Below are positions 1-6,481 of a stretch of 8,670 nucleotides of DNA, one piece after another. The stretch comes from Marinilabiliales bacterium (GTDB lineage Bacteria > Bacteroidota > Bacteroidia > Bacteroidales > F082). The notes under the pieces are model-generated. The model made no database searches and was not told the DNA's origin. It worked only from the letters and a program-made list of their open reading frames with translations. The position numbers were made by a program, and so were the translations under genes. The stretch lies in NCBI GenBank assembly GCA_002869465.1, contig PKSW01000453.1:1-8670 (forward strand), read 5' to 3'. Position 1 is the first letter of the stretch; every line of letters begins with the position of its first letter.

Positions 1-102
1 CAGGCCGATCAACAGGCTGCCCAAACAAACCAAAATTTGGTGGATGGGTTTAAGAAAGCTTATTCTGCTTGTCTCCAGGCTAAAGGATATACCGTTAATT
101 AA
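1..102 (+). CDS. C-terminal end of a probable glycine-zipper-type envelope protein (partial)
   Basis: The window opens inside a reading frame that runs 33 codons to a TAA. The visible tail is rich in Gln, Asn and Ala and ends in GFKKAYSACLQAKGYTVN. A closing 'AYSAC-x-x-x-x-GY-x-V' pattern is seen at the end of many small exported proteins with an upstream glycine-zipper segment, in which a single Cys and a Gly-Tyr lie close to the C-terminus. From this I infer a small envelope protein or lipoprotein. The glycine-rich part and the signal sequence would lie left of the window, so the family call rests on the tail alone. The next gene starts 21 bases downstream on the same strand with no terminator between, so the two are probably co-transcribed. 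Confidence 0.55.
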   Translation, partial: QADQQAAQTNQNLVDGFKKAYSACLQAKGYTVN

Positions 103-123
103 TCAACACTAAACAAAATTAAA

Positions 124-885
124 ATGAAAAAATTCTATACAATTTTGTGCTTTGTATTGGCAGTCGGTTTTAATGCTACAATCGCTCAAAATATCGACGA
201 CCCCGACACATACGTGCTGATTAGAGAAGATGTTGTAAAACCATCGATGACAGTGGGGTATGAAGCATCTCTGGCAGAACTTAGTAATTTTCTTAGTGAA
301 AATAACGTGAATGACATCATGTATTTAACCGAATTGCACGATAATTATTCTTATGCTCATGTTTCGATTATCAAAGACATCGAGCAACTTGAAGGTGGAC
401 TTCGGCAGTATTTCAAAGGAAGCAAAAATGAAGCAGAATTTGAGTTGATCTGGGATTACTTAAACGAATCGATTGAATCGTACAAGTTTACAATTGGAAA
501 ATTCAAACCCGAACTATCCTACGTGAGTGATGGAAATCTTTGGCTGAAAGAATCACCTTATCGCCGTTGGAATTACTATTACTTTAAACCTGGGACAGAG
601 GAGCAGGCCGAAAAGCTAATTGCATCATGGAAATCGCTTTATGAAAGAAAAGGAATAAAACATGGTTTCCGTGTATTCCAGTCGCTGGTGGGTACAGAGA
701 GTCCGGCTTATATTTTTACAACCTGGGCAGAAAGCCCTCTTGACTACCAGAAAAACCTACAAGATGATATAAAATTGCTTGGTGAAGATGGTGCCGCTTT
801 GTGGATGGCAATGATGGAACTTGTAAGAAAAGTTGAAACTGTTGAAGGTTGGTATCTGCCTCAGTATTCTTACCAACCTGAATAG
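124..885 (+). CDS. Exported protein of unknown function, duplicated dimeric alpha/beta-barrel-like halves
   Basis: A complete 253-residue protein. Residues 1-21 form a signal peptide (Lys-Lys, hydrophobic core, then T-I-A before Q22), so it is probably periplasmic or secreted. It lacks a lipobox and further membrane segments. The mature part seems to consist of two similar halves, about 28-133 and 149-250. Each starts with a hydrophobic/aromatic strand (YVLIRED; WNYYYFKPG), continues with an amphipathic helix (YEASLAELSNFL; EKLIASWKSLYE), a strand, a second strand containing Y-A-H-V-S or A-Y-I-F-T-T-W, a long helix, and a final segment ending LSY or YSY. This order fits the ferredoxin-like dimeric alpha/beta-barrel (ABM/DABB) fold and is my inference from the pattern. 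No catalytic residues are recognisable and no product can be named. The start follows an A-rich stretch typical of Bacteroidota starts. A strong terminator follows 42 bases after the stop codon. Confidence 0.85.
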   Translation: MKKFYTILCFVLAVGFNATIAQNIDDPDTYVLIREDVVKPSMTVGYEASLAELSNFLSENNVNDIMYLTELHDNYSYAHVSIIKDIEQLEGGLRQYFKGSKNEAEFELIWDYLNESIESYKFTIGKFKPELSYVSDGNLWLKESPYRRWNYYYFKPGTEEQAEKLIASWKSLYERKGIKHGFRVFQSLVGTESPAYIFTTWAESPLDYQKNLQDDIKLLGEDGAALWMAMMELVRKVETVEGWYLPQYSYQPE

Positions 886-927
886 GATGAGAATATCTCC
901 ACAATATTAAGTTATACTTTATTTAGT

Positions 928-958
928 AAAAAAACCACCTCAGAAAGGTGGTTTTTTT
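928..958. terminator. Bidirectional intrinsic terminator
   Basis: A perfect 13-bp inverted repeat (928-940 against 946-958) encloses a 5-base loop, CAGAA. The stem has a G/C-containing core (CCACCT/AGGTGG) flanked by seven A on the left and seven T on the right, so either strand would give a hairpin followed by a U-tract. It lies between two converging units, 42 bases after the + strand gene ending at 885 and 186 bases beyond the end of the - strand gene at 1144. It can stop transcription from both sides. Confidence 0.9.
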
Positions 959-960
959 GT

Positions 961-1143
961 ATCACACAAAACATTAATTATCTTTTTCAACTGCGATTAC
1001 TAATTAGTAAATGAACCTAAAATAACCTATTTAACTTTTACAATAGGAGTCGGTTGCCAGGCGCTTTTACCAGGGCATCTATAAAAGGGGTTAAACGCTT
1101 CATGAATTGAATGTACTGAAATAAAAATAAATTGAGTATATGA
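961..1143. other. Intergenic stretch between convergent genes
   Basis: No confident gene is present. Two things stand out. First, a perfect 14-bp palindrome, TTACTAATTAGTAA, lies at 997-1010. Second, on the - strand the frame of the neighbouring epimerase stays open for 38 more codons after its TAA, up to a TAG at 1027-1029. The last part of that frame has a protein-like composition (R-C-P-G-K-S-A-W-Q-P-T-P-I-V). It could be the relic of another gene's C-terminus, part of a dispersed repeat, or chance. It has no good start codon of its own; an ATG at 1101-1103 on the - strand opens only a 21-codon frame in another phase. Confidence 0.3.
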
Positions 1144-2118
1144 TTATTTTGAGAGATAAAGAATCGTTTTTGAGAGCCCCTGTTGAATGCTTGTTGGTGT
1201 CCATCCAAATTTTATTTGTGCTTTGGAACTATCCGGTATGGCACCCCACAATAAAAAGTGCAGCTGCCCCTTGGGAATGAGCGGTGGCTTTCCGGTTAAC
1301 TTAGCAAAGCACTCTCCCAATTTTGAAACCATTTTAACCACAGGAAGTGGCATCACAGCTGGTGGTTTAGTTCCCATTCCAAGCTCTGTCAATATTTGTT
1401 TTGCCAGAAATGGCAATTCATAGTAGTTCTCACTTAAAATATAACTTTCGCCTATCAAAGCCTTTTCTTCGGCAAGCACATGCCCTTCTCCCACATCCGC
1501 TGCATACACCAAAGGCAGCCCACCAGGCAGAAGCATAGGGACCTTACCGTTTTTAAGATCAATAATGAAATTATTGATACCTGGCGAGTCAGTAGGCCCG
1601 GGTCCATATAGTCCGGCAGGATGAAGATTTATTGCAGGTAGTCCTTTCTTGATAGCTTCTGAAACCAATTGAAATGCATCTTGTTTCGATCGCTCATAAA
1701 TTGTGCCTTTTGGGAGGTCATCAATAATTGATTCATCAAACAGTTTTCCTTTTTCTCCTTTGAAAACGTCGACAGTACTGGTATAAATAAATCTTTCAAT
1801 TTTATGCGAAATTGCAACATCAATCATGTTTTGGGTACCTTTCACATTCACCTGTTCAAATACAGTTGGATCTTTCATCCACTGTTCTGGAAAGCCAGCC
1901 GCATGATAAACTACATTACAGCCTTTAAAAGCTGGAATAAGAGATTCTTTTTTTGTAATGTCTCCCTGAATTAATTCAACCTCCTGTGGAAGTATTCTTT
2001 TCCCCTTTTCAATTGAACGCACCAAAGCTTTCACTTTGCGATTTCGTTTTAACAAAGAGGTAATGATATGATAACCGATCAGGCCGGTACCTCCTGTAAC
2101 TAATGTTGTTTTATCCAT
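1144..2118 (-). CDS. NAD(P)-dependent epimerase/reductase, extended SDR family (dihydroflavonol-4-reductase-like)
   Basis: A complete 324-residue cytoplasmic oxidoreductase of the extended short-chain dehydrogenase/reductase family. The Rossmann nucleotide-binding motif TGGTGLIG lies at 8-15 right after the start, which supports this ATG. Residues 50-53 (QGDI) match the acidic D-x-x-D/I region that contacts the adenine ring, and YHAAG (71-75) is the usual structural motif after strand 4. The active site has T113-S114-T115 with Y141-x-x-x-K145 (YERSK), so the catalytic Tyr and Lys are intact. HPAGLYGPG (166-174) is the typical strand after the active site in dihydroflavonol reductase/3-beta-HSD-like members. 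The length is normal for the family. The natural substrate (sugar nucleotide, sterol-like or other carbonyl) cannot be told from sequence. Its start overlaps the end of the upstream lipocalin-like gene by 19 bases, which suggests translational coupling. Confidence 0.93.
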   Translation of the reverse strand: MDKTTLVTGGTGLIGYHIITSLLKRNRKVKALVRSIEKGKRILPQEVELIQGDITKKESLIPAFKGCNVVYHAAGFPEQWMKDPTVFEQVNVKGTQNMIDVAISHKIERFIYTSTVDVFKGEKGKLFDESIIDDLPKGTIYERSKQDAFQLVSEAIKKGLPAINLHPAGLYGPGPTDSPGINNFIIDLKNGKVPMLLPGGLPLVYAADVGEGHVLAEEKALIGESYILSENYYELPFLAKQILTELGMGTKPPAVMPLPVVKMVSKLGECFAKLTGKPPLIPKGQLHFLLWGAIPDSSKAQIKFGWTPTSIQQGLSKTILYLSK

Positions 2119-2669
2119 TTTAATCGAATTGGGTTTTGAGGTTCGACAGGCAAAAGTATCAATGTGTCGGCTTTAAATTCAAACCTACGTTGTGCTATTA
2201 CACCCCAATCATAAGGGTAAGTGTGAGATAAACGGTGATGTTCGATGATTTCTTCTTCATCTAATATGACACAATTGGCTGTATAAACATAATTGGCAGC
2301 ATAAGTTCTCAGGTCAGCTTTTAATTCTTCAATTGATAAACTATCAATATTGCTTTTGGGAAAATTGACTTTTATATCCTTATACCTTTCTGGTGTAATC
2401 TGAACAGCCATATGGCCTAGTCCATCATATAAAATGTAGCTATTCCCTCCTTTGTTCCAGGCATGTTCTTGCCAAACCCCGCTTGAATCCTGGTATTCGA
2501 TGATATATAATTTCCACAGTCCCCTGAATTGTTCGTGTGGAGATATTTTTTGACGTTTATTACAACTAAAAAGCAAAATTATTATGGTAAAAAATATGAC
2601 TTTTCTGATTCGCAGGATAAATTGTGTATCAGTTCGAAAAAGAAAGTCTTTCAACCAATCCATGATCAT
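2100..2669 (-). CDS. Lipocalin-like probable lipoprotein
   Basis: A 189-residue protein. A hydrophobic stretch (VIFFTIIILLFSC, 24-36) ends in the lipobox-like L-F-S-C with C36 as the likely lipidated residue, followed by the polar NKRQK. The mature part opens with GLWKL (50-54), then Y-I-I-E-Y-Q-D-S-S-G, and GHMAVQI (85-91). These match the start of the bacterial 'lipocalin-like' beta-barrel domain (Pfam Lipocalin_5 type, G-T-W-x-L ... G-x-M-x-V-x-I), whose ligands are mostly unknown. About 20 residues precede the hydrophobic segment, which is long for a signal peptide. M1, M3 or a TTG at codon 6 are the possible starts, and none removes the extension. The gene starts 4 bases after the stop of the AI-2E-family gene and overlaps the epimerase gene by 19 bases, so the three form one unit. 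The protein probably sits in the envelope; its role is unknown. Confidence 0.82.
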   Translation of the reverse strand: MIMDWLKDFLFRTDTQFILRIRKVIFFTIIILLFSCNKRQKISPHEQFRGLWKLYIIEYQDSSGVWQEHAWNKGGNSYILYDGLGHMAVQITPERYKDIKVNFPKSNIDSLSIEELKADLRTYAANYVYTANCVILDEEEIIEHHRLSHTYPYDWGVIAQRRFEFKADTLILLPVEPQNPIRLKWIKQH

Positions 2670-2673
2670 ATAT

Positions 2674-3753
2674 TTAATCAGTCTTTTCAGCTAACGAATC
2701 TCTTTGTTTTAAAATGGTTTGGGCTTCATTTTGTGTACCAAGTATTATCGCGATCCATTTGGTTTTTGGATTTTGCTCCAACATAATCTTGATAGCCATG
2801 GTTAATGGTACTGATAAAAACATTCCCACGGTTCCCATAACAAACCCCCAGAATAAAAGTGAAAGAAATACAACGAAAGTGGAAAGCCCCATTCCTTTTC
2901 CCATCAATTTTGGTTCTATTGCATTGCCAATTAACATATTGACCGACACAAAAGATATAGTTGTCCATAGTACACCACTAAATCCAAGCTGCACTAAAGA
3001 AAATAATATAGCTGGGAAGGCTGCAATGATCGACCCAATATTTGGAATATAATTTAACAGAAAAGCAATCAGTGCCCATATAATCGCGTAATCTACACCA
3101 ATAATCGCAAGGCAAATCCATATTAGCACACCTGTTAATAAGCTGGTTAGCGTTTTTATAGATAGATAATGGCGGATACTTTTACCTATAACACTCAAAT
3201 AAGCTACCTTTTCAGTTGCACCTTTCATAATAGCATTAAGCTTTATGGGAATACTATCTAATTCCAACAATAAAAAAAGAGCCAGGAAAAAGATGGTAAA
3301 AGCATTTCCCATAAATCCGCCAAGTTGACTTAGAAAACCTGCTGTAATACCCATTATTTTGGAAGGATCAAACAGATTACCCATCTTATCAGTTGAAATA
3401 TGAATACCATACCCCTGAAAGAATTGTAATACCGAAGTTCCCATTTCTCTCAGGTTTTTTTCATAAGTTGGTGCATCTTCAGAAAATGACGAAAAGGAGT
3501 TTGCAATTAGTTCACCAAAACCATAAACTATTCCTAAGATACCAAGAAATACAATGGTGACTGCAAGACCCTGAGGTACTTTCTTTTTTTGCAACCAAAG
3601 GATGGGTTGGGCGCAGATAATGCTAATAAACAAAGCCATCAATAACGATGTTACAATGGATGCTGCATACATTATACCGGCAATGATAATTATTAAAGCA
3701 GCGAAAGACACTGCTGCATTACTTTTGTACTTCATTGAATTTTTCAAATCCAT
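2674..3753 (-). CDS. AI-2E family (TqsA/PerM-type) membrane transporter
   Basis: A 359-residue polytopic inner-membrane protein. Hydrophobic segments lie at about 14-36, 37-54, 62-84, 148-166, 202-220, 221-233, 237-256, 260-275 and 291-325. A soluble stretch of about 60 residues (85-147) follows the third segment, as is usual in the family. The family signature is clear: FLLNYIPNIGSIIAAFPA (231-248), then N-x-x-x-E-P-K-L-M-G-K-G-M-G-L-S (276-291), and F-W-G-F-V-M-G-T-V-G-M-F-L-S-V-P-L (301-317). Members have been linked to autoinducer-2 export (TqsA) or to sodium/proton exchange, but most are uncharacterised, so the substrate should be left open. Two ATGs are possible, at 3751-3753 and six codons later at 3733-3735; the first is kept. 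It heads a three-gene unit with the lipocalin-like and epimerase genes, and a weak promoter candidate lies just upstream. Confidence 0.93.
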   Translation of the reverse strand: MDLKNSMKYKSNAAVSFAALIIIIAGIMYAASIVTSLLMALFISIICAQPILWLQKKKVPQGLAVTIVFLGILGIVYGFGELIANSFSSFSEDAPTYEKNLREMGTSVLQFFQGYGIHISTDKMGNLFDPSKIMGITAGFLSQLGGFMGNAFTIFFLALFLLLELDSIPIKLNAIMKGATEKVAYLSVIGKSIRHYLSIKTLTSLLTGVLIWICLAIIGVDYAIIWALIAFLLNYIPNIGSIIAAFPAILFSLVQLGFSGVLWTTISFVSVNMLIGNAIEPKLMGKGMGLSTFVVFLSLLFWGFVMGTVGMFLSVPLTMAIKIMLEQNPKTKWIAIILGTQNEAQTILKQRDSLAEKTD

Positions 3754-3783
3754 TGGTCTTTTTTAAAATTTTCGGAATTTTTA

Positions 3784-3791
3784 CGAAGATA
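3784..3791 (-). promoter_or_regulatory. Candidate Bacteroidota-type -7 element for the AI-2E/lipocalin/epimerase unit
   Basis: On the - strand this reads TATCTTCG, one mismatch from the Bacteroidota -7 consensus TAnnTTTG. It lies about 30 bases before the ATG at 3753, which would leave a 5' leader of roughly 25 bases. No convincing -33 TTTG is present at the expected distance, so this is only a weak candidate in an AT-rich 99-base gap. Confidence 0.22.
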
Positions 3792-3852
3792 CTATTTTGA
3801 ATAAAAATTAAACATAAAAGCTTATTCATGTAAATTGTGGAAATATCTACTT

Positions 3853-5373
3853 CTAGATTTTCTTTAACTCATAAATATCCTTTCGTCTGTCTTTCAGGTT
3901 TCGAACACTTCCGAACTGGTTTAATTCTCTCAGAAGATCTATATCAAGGTCTGCAATCAATATCATTTCGGTATTTGGAGTAGCTTCAGCTTTGATACCA
4001 TTTGCTGGGAATGCGAAATCACAAGGCGTGAAAACCATAGACTGTGCATATTGTATATCCATGTTATGGACTTTTGGCAAATTTCCCACACTACCAGCTA
4101 TTGCCACATAACATTCGTTTTCTATAGCTCGGGCCTGGGCACAATTCCTTACCCTTGAATATCCATTTTGTGTATCGGTTAAAAAGGGCACAAATAAAAT
4201 ATCCATTCCTTCATCAGCAAGAAGTCTGCTCAACTCCGGAAATTCGACATCATAACAAATCAAAATACCAATCTTACCACAATCCGTATCGAATACTTTT
4301 AGCTGTTTACCTTTTTCCATCCCCCACACCTTCACTTCATCAGGTGTTACATGCAGTTTCTCATACCTTTCTACCGTTCCATCCCTTTTACACAAATAAC
4401 CAACATTAAAAAGCCTGTTATCTTGAATCTCAGGCAAACTTCCGGATATAATATTGATGTTGTATGATATGGCTAACTCCGAAAATTTTTGAATAACAGT
4501 TGATGTATGTTTTGCCAGCTCTCTTATAGCCTCAGGTTCTGTTAAATGATTGTTGTCAGCCATTAGCGGCGCATCGAAAAACTCCGGAAATAAAGCAAAA
4601 TCAGAACGGTAACCTGAAACAGCATCGATAAAAAACTCGGCTTGCTGCAGAAGTTCTTCCATATTTTTATACGGTCGCATTTGCCATTGTATAAGTCCAA
4701 GTCTGACTAATTTTTTATTAACTGTTGGCTTTTTGCTTTGCTTCTCATAGTAAATATTATCCCATTCCAGAAGAACTGCATATTCATTAGAAGCTTCATC
4801 ACCTTCCAGGTAGTTTTTAAGAATCTTTGCCGGGTGAAAATCATTCGACACCTGGAAGTTCAGTACCGGATCATGAATTTCTTTCCGACGCACTTTATCA
4901 ATATACTCCTTAGGTGATATTTTATCGGCATATTTGTGATAATTTGGAATACGACCCCCAAATGCAACACCCTTTAGATTTAAACGTTCACAAAGTTCTT
5001 TTCGGTAGTCGTATAAGCGCCTGCCAAGTCTCAAACCACGGAACTCTGGTTTGATAAAAATATCAACTCCATACAGCATATCACCGTCGGAGGTATGTGT
5101 TTTGAACGTATATCCACCTGTAATCTCCTTGTACGTATGATGTCCTTCAAATTCATTGTAATCAATAATAATTGACAATGCGCAGCCTGCAATCTGATCA
5201 TTCACTTTGATTACCACTTGCCCTTCAGGGAAACGATCAATAAGCGATTTAATGTGATGCTCTTTCCAGTATGAGTTAGGCATATTTTTATATGACTCGA
5301 TCATGGCTTCTTTAAGCTCCTGGTAGTCATCTAAACTCAAAAATGTTAATTCAATATTTTCAATTTCCTTCAT
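3853..5373 (-). CDS. Bifunctional GNAT acetyltransferase / carbon-nitrogen hydrolase (nitrilase superfamily)
   Basis: A 506-residue cytoplasmic two-domain enzyme. Residues 1 to about 210 form a GNAT N-acetyltransferase domain: strand VDIFIKPEFRGLRLGRRLY (103-121) carries the acetyl-CoA pyrophosphate loop. In the usual R-x-x-G-x-G loop the middle Gly is replaced by R115 (RGLRLG, 112-117). The segment GGRIPNYHKYAD (139-150) and DPVLNFQ (168-174) look characteristic of this fusion family. Residues about 222-485 form a nitrilase-superfamily domain with the full catalytic triad: E264 in FPEFF, K339 in YEKLH, and C373 in ILICYDVEFPE. This domain hydrolyses non-peptide C-N bonds such as amides. The natural substrate is unknown; by analogy with Nit-type amidases it may repair or recycle a small amide, with the GNAT domain acylating or binding a related amine. 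It starts 75 bases after the channel gene and ends 99 bases before the AI-2E gene, so it may be a separate unit or read through from upstream. Confidence 0.95.
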   Translation of the reverse strand: MKEIENIELTFLSLDDYQELKEAMIESYKNMPNSYWKEHHIKSLIDRFPEGQVVIKVNDQIAGCALSIIIDYNEFEGHHTYKEITGGYTFKTHTSDGDMLYGVDIFIKPEFRGLRLGRRLYDYRKELCERLNLKGVAFGGRIPNYHKYADKISPKEYIDKVRRKEIHDPVLNFQVSNDFHPAKILKNYLEGDEASNEYAVLLEWDNIYYEKQSKKPTVNKKLVRLGLIQWQMRPYKNMEELLQQAEFFIDAVSGYRSDFALFPEFFDAPLMADNNHLTEPEAIRELAKHTSTVIQKFSELAISYNINIISGSLPEIQDNRLFNVGYLCKRDGTVERYEKLHVTPDEVKVWGMEKGKQLKVFDTDCGKIGILICYDVEFPELSRLLADEGMDILFVPFLTDTQNGYSRVRNCAQARAIENECYVAIAGSVGNLPKVHNMDIQYAQSMVFTPCDFAFPANGIKAEATPNTEMILIADLDIDLLRELNQFGSVRNLKDRRKDIYELKKI

Positions 5374-5448
5374 ATAATTATTTAATTCACGGAATGTTCT
5401 ATATAAACTTAATTCAATTGTTAGATCAAAATGATAAAACTTGACTAT

Positions 5449-6294
5449 TTAAAGTAGCTCTGTATCATTTGATTTCAAATGCAAATCCATTTGAGTGAAA
5501 GGTATTGTAACTTTATTTTCTTTAAATTTCTGATTAATTATTTTACGAATATCACTTTTCACCTTTCCAATTCTAAATATATTTTTACTAAAAAATAGTA
5601 ATTGAAAATCCAATGATGAATTTCCGAAATTCACCAACCGTGCTTCAATTAAATCACGATCAAAAATATCAGGATGTTCAAACGCACTCTCTTCCATTAA
5701 TTTAATCACCAAATCAACATCACTTCCATATGCTACGCCAACATCAATTCTAAAACGTGTTTTTCTCGACTGATGACTCCAATTGATAACTTTATTATTC
5801 GTTATCAGAGAATTGGGAATTATAATTGAAATATCATCTCTATTTAAACCTTTGGATGTCCGCAAACCGATACTTTGTATTTTAACTACATCGCTATCAA
5901 TTTCTAATATATCATTAATTTTAATTGACCTCTCAGAAAGCAGGATTATCCCGGAAATAATATCATTAAATGTTTGTTGTAAACCTAATCCAATTCCTAC
6001 TAATAAAGCTGCAGAGCCCGCAACTAATACGGTCACTTTAACGCCAATAGTTTCCAGCATAAATCCTATTGAAATGACCCAAATTGCGTATCTGATAATT
6101 TGAAATAAAGCATATGTATTGCCTGAATCAAGCTTTTTCAACCTTTGATTACGAAAAAGCGCCTTTTTAATGATCCATAACAACAGTTTGGTTATTAGAA
6201 AAATAATTAACACCGTCGCCAATGTATAAACTCTTATCTCGTATTCCCCGATACTGAGTAGCTTTAGTTCTAAAAGTTTACTAATAGTCTCCAT
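5449..6294 (-). CDS. Small-conductance mechanosensitive channel, MscS family
   Basis: A 281-residue inner-membrane channel, close to the 286 residues of E. coli MscS. Transmembrane segments lie at about 20-43, 62-82 and 86-118. The third is the pore-lining helix, with the Ala/Gly-rich packing stretch AGSAALLVGIGLGLQQ (92-107). The beta domain follows with RSIKINDILEI (122-132) and the conserved IPNSLITNNKVINWS (159-173). The C-terminal alpha/beta vestibule begins near VGVAYGSDVD (185-194) and ends near residue 275. Members open under membrane tension to release solutes during osmotic downshock. The ATG at 6292-6294 gives a short N-terminus before TM1, as in MscS itself. A gap of 187 bases separates it from the LolA-like gene upstream, so it probably has its own promoter, though no consensus match was found. 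Confidence 0.95.
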   Translation of the reverse strand: METISKLLELKLLSIGEYEIRVYTLATVLIIFLITKLLLWIIKKALFRNQRLKKLDSGNTYALFQIIRYAIWVISIGFMLETIGVKVTVLVAGSAALLVGIGLGLQQTFNDIISGIILLSERSIKINDILEIDSDVVKIQSIGLRTSKGLNRDDISIIIPNSLITNNKVINWSHQSRKTRFRIDVGVAYGSDVDLVIKLMEESAFEHPDIFDRDLIEARLVNFGNSSLDFQLLFFSKNIFRIGKVKSDIRKIINQKFKENKVTIPFTQMDLHLKSNDTELL

Positions 6295-6481
6295 ATTTTG
6301 TCATTAAGAACAGTAAAATACAAATAAACGCTTTGTTTCCAAGGCTTATTAGCTGAAAAACCAAGGCATCTAAAAGGTCAGTTATAATAGAATCTGATGA
6401 TTATTTATTGTACTATAGAAAATTCAAATTAACTTTACTTTTCGTTGTTTATCAGTTATATTCCAGAGAATTCAGAAATTA
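6295..6481. other. Intergenic stretch upstream of the MscS gene
   Basis: This stretch holds no gene and no convincing terminator hairpin for the LolA-like gene that ends at 6482. It probably contains the channel gene's promoter, but no TAnnTTTG match was found. Within it, 6335-6380 resembles 1053-1090 in the other intergenic stretch: both contain GTT-x-CC, AGGC, GCT and then ACCA(G/A)GGCATCT followed by AAAAGG. A short direct repeat, CCAAGGC, occurs at 6339-6345 and 6361-6367. Confidence 0.3.

Noticed and set aside
716..904. Small - strand frame overlapping the end of the 253-residue protein
   Set aside because: It is contained almost entirely in a convincing + strand gene with a signal peptide, and it has no recognisable features.
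1101..1103. Start of a 21-codon mini-frame on the - strand
   Set aside because: It is very short, lacks any recognisable feature, and overlaps the longer open extension in another phase.
2714..3052. Open frame of 112 codons on the + strand
   Set aside because: It lies wholly antisense to the AI-2E-family gene, which has strong family motifs, and its translation shows no domain or signal peptide of its own.
3844..3857. Short inverted repeat ATCTA-CTTC-TAGAT across the stop codon of the GNAT-nitrilase gene
   Set aside because: A 5-bp AT-rich stem without a proper T-tract is too weak to call a terminator.
5783..6103. Open frame of 106 codons on the + strand
   Set aside because: It is antisense to the MscS gene across its most conserved part and has no independent evidence.
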